From: Dendrolimus kikuchii
Taxonomy: Eukaryota > Arthropoda > Insecta > Lepidoptera > Lasiocampidae
NCBI GenBank assembly: GCA_019925095.2
Contig: CM034397.1
Location: 3,491,763 to 3,555,762 of the forward strand
DNA: 64,000 nucleotides
Direction: 5' to 3'
Made by a program: the position numbers and the translations under genes
Notes under the pieces: generated by a model
Seen by the model: the letters and a program-made list of their open reading frames with translations, nothing else
What the model was told of the DNA's origin: nothing
The model's database searches: none
Shown here: in pieces, positions 33,741-46,422 of the stretch
How the letters are laid out: the number at the start of each line of letters is the position of its first letter
How positions within the stretch are numbered: the first letter of the stretch is position 1

Positions 33741-35580
33741 CATTAACATCATTAAAATGTAAATCACAGTTAGTATTATATTATGGTATATGCTTAGATC
33801 ATACCACAATGAGTATATGATACTTTAAAGTATGAATTAAAGTTATGCGATTTCAGTGTTCAATATTTAACCGTGCATTGCGCTAAACACTAGTAATTTT
33901 TTACAAGTTTGGCACATTACTCGAAATTCCTTGTAGGCGTAATTATTATTTGTATGTAACATCACTGAAAAAGAATACTATCTTTTTTCATGGTAACATA
34001 TCATATAATATTATTCTTAAACCTATTAAAATGCTGTTTAAGCGCTTAATTGAGAACTGTCTGAAAGTTAAAATGAGAAGCCTTCTGTAATTTACAATAA
34101 CTAATATGCAATGACAATTGACAAGATTATTAACGTATGTTTCCAGTCTCTTAAAACCTTTTTTTTTACGTAAATCGGAACGGTTCTATGAGTGATACCC
34201 AGTTAAAATATTGTTATTTCCAGATACTACTACTTTCGATAAAACGTAGCATCATCCTTTTAGGTTTCTATAATATTATATTATATTTTATCAATAAAAA
34301 TATATATTTTTTTACTTTCATTTAAATGCTCTAAAAGGGAAAAACATTATTACAACAAGCCCATCATTTTATTACATTATATTATTATATAATTTTATAT
34401 ATTTTAGAAGCTTGTTGTTAGATTTCCTTGAGCAAAAAAAGATCTAGCAACAAGCTTTTTTGCGTATCACATTGTGATTTGTGGTAGTTCAAATATAAAC
34501 ATTTTCTAATAATAGCATTACAAAGACAACATGATTATAATAACTTGTTGAACAGAGCCTAATTTATACGAGCTATTTTGTATTACGATGTAAAGGTGCC
34601 CACACATTACGAGATGTGTCAGTCAGCCGCGGCTGACTGACGCGTACGAACAATGTGCACACCAGAACCTTAACACATTCTCCAGATTGCTTTAGGATGT
34701 CCAAACGCTCAAGGTCACTCCTGCGACTTATGACATAATGTGAACACTTCAATGCACTTGCGTTACAATGGCAAACTAATTAATGTGAAATTCTGTGGTA
34801 AAGTTTCAGTGAGAATCTCTGTGCAGTCAATAACAACACGTCATATGTTTCTGTAATGTTTTTTAAATTATTTTAGGCAAGAAAGCACTTACAATGTCTT
34901 TTGATGGCCAGATGGTAACTTTTCTAGTAATTTTCTTATTAATTACAGCATCCTTTTAAATATATTTTCATTTTTTTGTACGATGAACTCCAAATAACAT
35001 GCTTACAGCTAAATATCATACGTCATTCTTTAACTTTATTAAAGTAATGAGTAGTCTCGATTTTGTTGAAAACTTTAAATTTTCTGTGGAATGGTTAATT
35101 ATTTGTTAATTAAGAAACCTAATGAAATCCAGGACAATACAATTCTGGATTAGAATTGCTTGAACTGCAAATTGCAATACACTTCTCTCGTTGCTCAAAC
35201 TTCAAATTTACATGCACACTGGATATTAGAAAATGATAGAACTTCATGTCACCTACATATCTCTTTTTCACTTTTCCATCAATATTGGTACCGTTTTTAA
35301 TGCAATAATACTTTATTTCAATTATTGTTTATGATACACTCACAAAGTTAATTAACTTGAAAATGATTGAATATTTTTAAATTTTTATTTGTTTGTTTGG
35401 CATTTTTACATTATTAATCCGTCAGATGGCGATTAGTCCTCTGTCTCGGTCCCTATACAGTTAACCGACATGTTTACCACTAATACTACCAATTCAGTTT
35501 AATTTGGAAGCTTTTGTCAACACAAAATATCTGTCTCTTTTGGCAAGCTGTCACTTCCTTGATTGCTGTCAAACTGTCAT
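33741..35580. other. Intergenic, AT-rich, two hairpins
   Basis: A perfect 24-bp palindrome lies at 34618-34641 (half-site GTCAGTCAGCCG) and a 16-bp-arm hairpin at 34408-34457 (AAGCTTGTTGTTAGAT). No gene. Confidence 0.6.
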
Positions 35581-35585
35581 TCAGT
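35581..35585 (+). promoter_or_regulatory. Possible initiator of the dehydrogenase gene
   Basis: TCAGT, the arthropod initiator consensus, lies 25 bases upstream of the ATG at 35606. Such a short motif also occurs by chance. Confidence 0.3.
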
Positions 35586-35605
35586 ATTTGTGCAACGGTA
35601 ACGAA

Positions 35606-38600
35606 ATGTCTGATTCTGCCGGTGATAATTCGAAACCGAGAGTAGTTGTTTTAGGAGGTAATATTAAAATATAATTAGTCAATAAATACCTACAATCCTT
35701 GCATAGAAATCAAGAGATTTCCTCTCTTTTATTTAGTACCTATGGTTTTTCTTTTTCGTAATCTCATAACGGTCTTCGGTATTAGTCATCAGGTGACCTA
35801 AAGGTTCTTTATCGTGTTGTGATTGAATTCAGGATGCGGTTTTATCGGGAGGAACCTGGTGGAGTATTTGATATCAAACGATCTGGTCTGCGGGCTGCGT
35901 GTCGTTGACAAAACACCACCACAACTCGCATTTTTAAACCCGACACATTCCAAAGTTTTTGAAGACCCCCGCGTTGAATACAAAAGCGCGAATCTTATTA
36001 ATCCAAGTAAGTATAATTCATAATTATATTGACGGTGTAATTAAGATCCAAAGTATATTAAATGGGAATCTGACCATTTTTCTTCAATTTTTCTACCGTT
36101 TTTAATAGTAAATGTGAATCTTAAAATGATCACATAAAAATGTCATTTACATGTGATATATAATATAGTATATGTTGTAAACTATATGTATTAATACAAA
36201 CTGAACAACATTCATAATAAAATTGAGGATAATGTCCATTTCCTTAAACATATCTTAAATTATGTTCAATGGGTAGAGACTTAACTCTGAAACTACTGTT
36301 TATACATATATGCATAAGATGATATTTTTTAGAAATGTGTAATCTATACATCGCTACAGGCTACTGCACTGAAGTCTTGGAATTTTGAATTGAAGAGGCA
36401 GGAATTTCTGAAAAAAAAATCTATATTGTAGTTTAAAAATTATTTCAATAAAAAACTTGAGTATGTCAGCTCTGATGCACTACTGGAGTTTACTCCTTAA
36501 AATCATTATTACAATATGTTTATAAAGCATGATTAGGTTAAAGCCTCTCCATTTTATTACAGTGAATATTTATTGAGTATAATTATGTGTTATATATAGA
36601 GTATTGGTGTTAAGAACCACCTTATACCATATCGCGCACAGCTTTAGGTATATTAGCCACACTTTACTAATCATTGTACAAAGTAAAATACTATTATTAC
36701 AACAATGCCATTCTGACTGAATCATATATATAAGTATTATTCCAAAATAGAGTTCCATAACAGCCATAAAATACAGTAACTTTACAAAAGTTATTAGTTG
36801 TTTTTCTTTACTCTTTGATTTGATATTAAATATCTTTGTGTCATTAGTATTATACTATTTAAAATTTTTTTTTACTAATCCCTACTTCATCTGGGATAAT
36901 ATTCTAGTAACTGTGGCCAAATGCATCTTGTTTATAGAGTTAAAAGTACATACATACATACATAACTTCACGCCAGTTCCCTTGCGGGGTAGGCACGAAC
37001 AACAGAGTGCCATTTAGGCTTATTCTTACACACCTCACTTGCCTCTTTGACATTCATAACTCTTGTCATGCAAGCTCGTCTGTTCTTAAGGCTCCTGACA
37101 TCACCTTCAGCTAGTACATGATCAATTTGATCATGGAAGGTGTGTCGTGGCCTTCCACGACTTCTGCATCCATCCACTTTTGCATTGTATATCTGTTTAG
37201 TCATTCTTTCATCATGCATTCTTTCCATATGCCCGAACCACCGGAGCATTCGTTTCCTTACCTTCACCCCGACACTCTCTTTCAGACCAACTCTCTTTTT
37301 TACTTTGGTATTACGAACACGGTCCGCGAGCATCACTCCGCAGATTTTGCGCAGTGCTCGCATCTTGACCGCGTTTACTCTACTGTCATGCTCTTTCTTC
37401 CATACTCAACTCTCGCTTCCATACGTGAGTTAAAAGTAATACTGTTAATTAATTACATAGTATGTTATCTATCAATGTTTAACATTATTATCAATTAATA
37501 ACAATGTCAGATTACATATAATGCATAAACCCTATGAACATTACTCCAGATATTATCTGAGCAGAACAGAAAAATAATACAATTTCCTGTGGCTGGGAGG
37601 CCTGTTGCAAGAAGTGACAAAACAACCCTCAGCCAGGTGGTAGGGTATATGCTCCCTTGGATGGCTACCATCCCTGGTCTAGACTATACTGCCATAACAA
37701 CCTCCAGTTGTGTTCTGACATTAGGGCTAGGTTTCAGTCCATGTTTAGAGAGCAACAGCACATTGGTAGCACCTTTGGTGTTACAAATGCATGCATAGAT
37801 GAGGGTAACTACTCTCCATCAGATGGATTGTCTGCCTGTCTGCTGAATTCATACAATAAAATAAAAATGAAGAAATAGGAACATTATGTTTACAGAATTA
37901 TTAAAATACAATACATTTTGTGTAATGTATTTAATTAAAATATAGTTTTAATATATTTTAATTTCACCTACCACAATATAGTAAACAGCTACTAACTGGT
38001 TGTTTAATATATCTGTCACTTTTTCCATTCTATAATATCATCATTCTTCATTGAGAAGTTGGAGAACAAACAGATGACCAATGTAATAAAGACCTCTGCC
38101 CATAGGAGTTTGCAACATCAAGAGTTGTGTGTGAGTTAGGAACAGAGATGTTTCATATAAACATACTGACAAGCTTCCAAATTGTACATTTTTACTGCGT
38201 CCTAACAGTGCACCCCATAAATATTTTGTTACGTTTTTGTGACTAGTATACATAATAAAACTATGTTTTAACAGTTTTATGTTTGATAATTTATTTGATA
38301 TTTATTATTCTGACATTTTGGCCACTTTTCACTAGCCGTCATCGTGGAAGAAAAAGATATCAAATTTCAATGAGTATTGTTAAAGTTTTATTTAGCCTAC
38401 TGCAAACTTTTTTGATTTTGATTATTTAATTTTAATTTTGTCTATGGTTACTATTTACTCTATGGGAGCCTATGAGATTTAATCGAATTTACCACTGCTT
38501 CGCAACATGTTGTGTCTTGATGAGAAGAAATGGCACAAGAAACTTCAGCAAACATGCCTAGCTCTAATAATTTTATATAAAATTAAACAGGGTAGGAAGA

Positions 38601-40328
38601 AAAATAAAAAGAAATTATCAATCAAGTTGGTTTGTGTTCCAGTGCACGCAGAAATAGCTCACAGTGTCTTGAGGTCTGGTAGTTGGTTTTTGCTGGGTTT
38701 GGGTCCTAATAATTTTGATAAGCAATTCCCAAACAGGTGGTACTTCTCTATTGAAATCTGGGTGTTTTTTAATTTCAATAGATTTGATTCAATTTCAAAA
38801 TATTTTCATTTTTTATGTATCAATATGACTTCTGGACCATTTCCACTACTGGATGTAGATCTCTCCAGGTTTGTGTCAAATGTCCCAGTCCTTCACTTTC
38901 CTTATCTTACTCCTACTAACCACCTATTGTAGTATGAACTGTTAAGTAAAGAAATGTAATGGCTTCCTTCAGACAAATAGGGACACAAACAACTGAATTT
39001 TATAACAAGGTAAAAAATACGGTAAACTGATACATCACCCCAATTAATATTTATATATGATACCCATTATATTATACAACCATATGGTATGGCAGGGGGG
39101 CCTTTCACAAATATTTGTGAGTGTAGCGGGTGTAGACAATAACAAGGAAAATAGCAGTGTCCACCAAAGAATATGCAGATACCATACACCAGTCTTGTAT
39201 ATAGCCATAGCTGCATGGAACTACCAATTGATGGCCAGTTCCTATATCTTACTGACCGTTCATTTGCCTTACTGTCTGTTAAAATTTAACGAAAGCCCCA
39301 TACAAATAATATTAAAATTCAACCAATGATAAGACAAGTGCATGAATCTTATATCTTATACTAATATATAAAGCTGAAGAGTTTGTTTGATTGAACGCCC
39401 TAATCTCAGAAACTACTGGTCTGATTTGAAAAATTCTTTCAGTGTTAGATAGCCCGTTTATCGAGGAAGGCTATAGGCTATATATCATCACGCTAAGACC
39501 AATAGAAGCGGAACACCAATGAAGAATGTTTCAAAATCGGGGGGTTTTGAAAACAAATTCCACGCGGACGACATCGCGGGCACAGCTAGGAGTAATATAT
39601 GGGAACCGGCCATTAGTAAAGTACTTGTGCACTGTGAGCCTTTATTTAACATGACGAGAAAAGTCTGCACTCACAATAGATACTGAAGTACTTCATCTGT
39701 ATAAAAATAACTTGTTATTCATTAATAAGTTGTCAGTCATTGACTTTTCTAGCATTATATTATATCTCATAATATGATTCATTTCCGACTTCATGATTCA
39801 TTTGCATTTCATACATAATCTATTACTGTAGCAAAAACTTGATATAGTCTAATTTTCAGTGAAGATGAACAAGGTGTTTTCAGTTTAAAATTGTTCATAC
39901 ATAATAATGTAGGCATGGATCAAACAAACTGACAGACAGATAAACTAACTTTCACATTTGAAGATGTGACTACATTGTAAATATCAGTGAAATTGTTCCT
40001 TTCACACAATTTGCTTGAAATAATGCAAAAGATGAGCTGAATGCCCCAGATTCGTTGTTAACGGCATTTTAATTATTTACGCAAACTACATACCCTACAT
40101 ATTGTAGGGTTGTTAACCCTTCTTTAAATTTATATAATTATGAACTAAAGGTTATCTGTGAGTGTTCCATTGCAATAAATTCTATTCCAACATACAATCC
40201 TTATCTCTCATATATCTATAAGTATACTGAATGATTCTTGTTGAAGATGATAAGCATTGAATTATTAATTTTCAAAGACCTGACTAAGGTTACCTCACAT
40301 TTCCATGTTTATAAATACCGTTTTCATT

Positions 40329-40385
<57 letters not shown>

Positions 40386-43300
40386 CAGTACCTATTAGTT
40401 TTACATTTGTTATATCAAAAATGAACCTCCTTACCTTTATTGCAATTTTTTTAACTTTGCACAGCCCTATTCCCTAAGGTAGTGATGTGTAATTAATGTA
40501 AGACAAGATGTCCAAGTCACTTGATTAATCTAAAGCTGTTAACTAATATACTAAAACTAAAGAGATTGTATGTACATAGTTTGAGAGTATTGTTAGAAAT
40601 TTATGAAGACATTTCATAATCTGATTTTTAATTTTGTTTCATAAGAATAAATAAGTACAGATTGTTTCTTGCAGTTTCAAACAAGTAAAAAATTGACTTT
40701 TTCAATAAAACTTGCTGTACGGGCTAGCAACAGCCGTACATTGCCCTGTCAGCGGATTACGCCGACACGTGCATTTTAACATATTCACATCAGTACTCAT
40801 TTGGCACCGTACTCGGTCAGTCGGCGAAACAGCCACTGATCTTAGAGCATAATCATTAGCACCATCATTTTCATTACCATAATTTAGCAATAAACAATTA
40901 ACATCCTGAAACATCTATCATTAACATCCTATGTAGGAAAACCCCCTACACTTGGCATGAAATTATTCAAATACTAATTTCTGTGTGACAATTCCACATT
41001 AGAGATTAGGGTATTCGTACTTCTGCATTCTTCCTAGTCTATCACTTCAATTTCGCTTAGGTGTACTTCGGGTCACTTAGGTATCCGTCATAATTGAAAG
41101 ACATGCCCAAGACAGGTCGCATATTTTGTTCACTCCCAAATTAATATTCCAGATACCGCAATAAATCGCTCATGAAACTAAGGATTTTCTCTACTATATA
41201 TGGTTTTGTAAACATTAAGTTTACCTTAATATTACCTTAATAAATAGTCATTTTCCTGGTGCTTGTTTGGAATTTTAAAATTATAACACAATTTGCTCTA
41301 ATGTACTTTTTTGTCTAGAAATACACGCGAATCCTTAGTTCTTGAGATATTTTTTGTATAGGTGAAAAATGGATTATGAGCCGTTCACTACCCAGAGACC
41401 GGCAATTGGGTTGGAACTGCTCCCGTTGCCAGATAAGTCGGTGTACCCGCTATAACACCTCGGTGTTCGCACCGGGCTATGGTCGCAATCACTTAGATCC
41501 CGCGGACTGCACTGGCACTAGGAGAGGGTCGCAGGTTTAGTAGGTAGTTTGACGGTCGACCATCCGCCTTCCCTCCGCTCGGAGGCCACGGTGGGCGTAC
41601 GGCCGATCAAGAATCCCCACACATCCCTCGGTGTAAAACCTTCCCCCCAGGCCCGAGGATCGTGTCCCAAGAAAAGATATTCCCCCTACGTCATTAAAAA
41701 AAAAGGGTCATAAAAGAATTGCCTCAGCTGTGATGGGTACCCGTAACAGTGGGTGGGCATTCTCTCTCTAATAGAGGCGCTAGTTAAAGATTTTTAGGTT
41801 TTAATACGAAGGACGGCCTCTATGCTTGAGCGCGCTAAGCCTTTGGCGGCTTACCTCACTGCAACGCAGAGGCTCCGGGTTCGATTCCTGGAATGGTAAA
41901 TTTCGGAAACTAATTTTCTCCGTTATTTACTATAATCTGGGTGTCTGGAATCGGCCCCAGAGTAGACCTTTGTATATTACCTACAACATAACACAAACGT
42001 GACTTGCTTAATTTGGAGATATACAATATTTGTGTTTGACTGCCGATTATTTTATTTTACTTTTAATACCTATTAATCAATATGTATCTTATACAAATAT
42101 ATAAATCTGACGAGTTTGTTTGTTTGTTTGCTTGAACGCGCTAATCTCAGGAACTACTAGTCTGATTTGAAAAATTCTTTCAGTGTTAGATAGCCCATTT
42201 ATCGAGGAAGGCTATAGGCTATATATCATCACGCTAAGACCAATAGGAGCAAAGCACCGATGAAGAATGTTTATAAATCGGGGGGGTTTTTTAACTTGCA
42301 TTTTTTTTTAACTATTACACGCGGACGAAGTCGCGGGCAGAAGCTGGTATACTATATACATGCATATATCGTTAAATTACCTTACGTAAATTTGAAGATA
42401 CGTGTTCGTGGCTTGATCCTCTGATTGAGAGTCATTGGTACGGTGGCTGATCCTATACGGACATAACATAGATAGGGATAGTTTATACACCCGGCGCGTC
42501 ACAGCAGTCTTGGCGCGAGTGATGGCTCATGCTGTATACGGAGACCGAAGCTTCTCAAACGCCCTACTACAGTAGAGTCGTTGTGGTCTGTTAATCATTG
42601 TCAGTTAATCTCGTTACTTAATAACATTATTACGTTTTTATATAGTGTTAGGACAAAAATAGGAATTGGGCTGTAATTATTACATAACTACAATCCTTAC
42701 TGTAATATTTAACAAGCGTTAGATACACTACGGATCCTAAGTTCGTATGAGTGAAATACAATAAACTTTCTATCCCGAAAATGTATTGAAGGTTTACGTT
42801 AGCAAAGGCCCGTATGAAGATTAGATTGTTATAATTTTTACCATGTTATTTAAGGGGCTTAAAATTTCTTTTTCATAATTCTAAGAAACACATTTTGTGG
42901 AAAGAATCACTAAACAGATATACAATGCAAAAGTGGATGGATGCAGAAGTCGTGGAAGGCCACGACACACCTTCCATGATCAAATTGATCGTGTACTAGC
43001 GGAGGGTGATGTCAGGAGCCTTAAGAACAGACGAGTGTGCATGACAAGAGTTATGAATGTCAAAGAAGCAAGTGAGGTGTGTAAGAATGGGCCTAAATGG
43101 CGCTCTGTTGTTCGTGCCTACCCCGCAAGGGAACTGGCGTGAAGTTATGTATGTATGTACATTTTGTTACCAACTTAAATCAGTTGATGAACAACTGGTT
43201 GAGATGTAATTGGCTAGAGATAATAACTTCATCACGTTGAATGAACTGAACATACTTATTTACAATACGTCTAGACAAGACCTACCGCTTTCGACTGTGT

Positions 43301-45908
43301 GCCAAGTCATGGTCGCGCAAACCCGGATGGGATACCGTCGTCTCTTTCTCCAAGACAGCACTGTCCGCTAAAAAGCCGGGGCCGAACCTCCTACCGCCGT
43401 AGGCGCACAGCGGCGGATGATGGTCTCAGGGCATAACATCAACCGTCTGACCGAGACAAGCGCATGCAAGTCTCGTTTGGCTCCTCCCTCTACAAGTGAA
43501 AGGAAGCTCGCTCCGACCACCCAGGCAACATGGAACAGGCTGACTGCCAGGATCGCTGCTCTGGCTAAGCTGTCCTTTGTTAACCCTTGTAGCGGGTAAT
43601 ATAATAAAAGACTATATTATACCGCATACATGTATTAAATAAATAAAAAAATATAAGAGAGCGGGGTTAGTTTTTCCTTGGCTGTCGTTTCGATTTTTGT
43701 GGCGGTACTGCCGTGATGTGTCCAGGGGTGGTGCCGACGGTACTAGGCTTGGTATCTTGGACAGCCGGGGATGCCCTTCCAGGTGCACTGCTCAATGAGT
43801 CCACTTCTTTTCCACAAAACTCCAAGCCAAATTTTAAGAAGGGGGGAAAAAGACTAAAAAACCCAATAATTATCTTAATAAATGTTAAGATTAAATAACG
43901 TGCTGGTTGTTTCAAATTTTACAACGAAAAATGACCCATCGAGCACCGATGTGCTGTCAAAACGCGCGGCCTGCAAGCCGCCGCGACCGGTTGCTTAGAC
44001 CACTAAGAGTTAGTGTATCACTCGGCGATGCTCGCGTTTATTATTTTAATAATTATTTTTAAAATATATGTATAATTACGTTACACCCTAGCCTAAAGTA
44101 ATAGAAGGAACAACAGGGTGGTTTTATTATATATCCGGCAGTCGCTACAAGTTCCACACTATCTTACTATTTGTCCTCGAGTAGTACACCACAACAAAAA
44201 TATTTATCTTACAGTCCAAAAAGGAATAATTAAAATAAGGAACATAGGGTTCTCGTAGAATTTACAATTAAATTGTAATGGAGAGTCTATTATCCGAACC
44301 ACAGTTTTAAACATACAACAACGACATACACATACTTAAACCTACGAGCACTACCATCGCATTACATTACGCACACTCCACAAACAAACCAAGACACACA
44401 AAGAGCCTAAAAATTAATAACCCAGGCACAGAAAAGAAAAAACAACACACATGGCACTAGAGACGACTATATATAAGTATAGATATAAGGCCAACACTGC
44501 ACATGCACTTCCTCACAACACCAGCATGTAACAGATACATTCTACATTAGTATAAGTTTAGTATTAAAATTAGATTAAATTAATATAATAAGTTATTCTT
44601 AAGGTACACCAAAACAGAAAAATTACTACATATAATGTCACATACACTAACAAAAATAAACAATAAGCGTGTATGGAATCTCAAATTTTTCATAGAAGTT
44701 AAGTAGGTAAAAGGGGTACGGAACTCGAGTCCGTAGAGAAATTAATAATAATAAAAAAAAAACACAGTTTTATGGATTCACGATTATTCAGAGTTGCCGT
44801 CATTTCAAGATTGAGTTTGAATATTTTAGCAATTTAAGAAAATATGTAGGTATAGAAATGCATTCTTATTTACAAAAATGTATGTCTAATCTTTTGGGTT
44901 GATAGGTTATCTTCTTCTTTTTGTATGTATACTAGGATATGTCCGCGACTTCGTCGATCGAATTGGAGTTCGATTTCTTTTTTAATGTGGCCATTTTTAA
45001 TAATTCCCAGAAAAATTCGCGCGGGATACCCAGGATAAAAAGTAGCGCAGAGTTTAACCTCTAAGAATTAGCTGTCGAGCAGCGAAAACCGCATCGAAAT
45101 CGGCCCAGTAGATTTTACGTGAATCCAAAACAAAATGCATCGCGTTCTCCATCGTTTATGTAGTCTATTCCAGTTGTATTTTATTTAAATAGCTTCAATG
45201 TACAGACGCGGCACGTTTAGAATTTTGTAATATTATGGATATGTATATAAAAATCAATTGATGTTCGTTAGCCTCGGTAAAACTCAAAAACGGCTTGACT
45301 GATTTGAATTTTTATTTGTGCCTGTTCTAGTTGGTCCCGGTATGGTTTAGATTCAGAATTGGATCTGGTAGGTGACGCTGAACGCGGAGGAGTTAAATTA
45401 TCTTAAGTTAAGAATATGTACAAAAAATCGCTTTTCTTTGATATCTAATTATCCATATTTTTGATTAGCCGAATATTTTACTACAATAATCACTCCAGTT
45501 AATTGAGACGCCTGTGTAGATCCTATCGTTTGCCTTACTATCGCTTAAAATTTGGCATAAGATCCATACAAGTAATGTCAAAATTGAACCGATGGTAAAA
45601 CAATCGAATGAATAGTAGTAAGATATAGGAACCGACCATTATTATTGGAACAACGATGCGCCGTGTTAGATACGAGTTGTCAGAACTTATTATTTTAAAT
45701 AGTTTAAACCACGGGCGGTCGTCAGTTCGACACCCATTGTATTATTGTATGTTATCAAACGGCTGGCATACTAAACGACTTTTTATATTAGAGTTTCCTC
45801 AATGCGCCCGCGCAATCAGTCTCAGGCGACGGAAATGTCAGGTTATTGTATTCATAGAATGAGTATAGTAAGGACACTGATTTTATGGTCGGGGTTAGGA
45901 ATATTATT

Positions 45909-45972
<64 letters not shown>

Positions 45973-46391
45973 GAATTCATTGCCTGTTGCTGTCAGACAA
46001 GCAAAATCCCTAATAACATTTAAAAAGTTAGTCAGGAAATTCTATCTGCAATATAATGATATGTAATTTTATATAATTAGTATATTAGATATTATATTGC
46101 ATATAGTTATATGTTTATTATGTTTAAATAGTTGCATATTATCACCATATCTTGTATATGTATATAACTTATGTGTATATTTGTATATATAGTATAGTTA
46201 TATATTTATTATTAAAATGTAAGTAATCGTACAATAATTATGTATACCACCTTCGCCACTCCTAATCAAAATATTCTTGCCACGGGTTGTCTGGAAGAGA
46301 TCGCTTTTTAGCGATAAGACCGCCCTTTGTACCCAACTAGACTAATTAATACTAGTTCGTAAGTTTTTCTGTAATGGTGTACAATAAAGTG

Positions 46392-46422
<31 letters not shown>

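Noticed and set aside
37118..37498. Two overlapping plus-strand frames of 97-126 codons
   Set aside because: Antisense of LINE family B, whose true frame is on the minus strand.
38507..38932. 141-codon plus-strand open frame
   Set aside because: Hydrophobic, low-complexity translation without a domain; lies in an intron beside repeat E.
40238..40477. 79-codon frame with Tyr-Ile repeats
   Set aside because: Translation of the (TA)n microsatellite.
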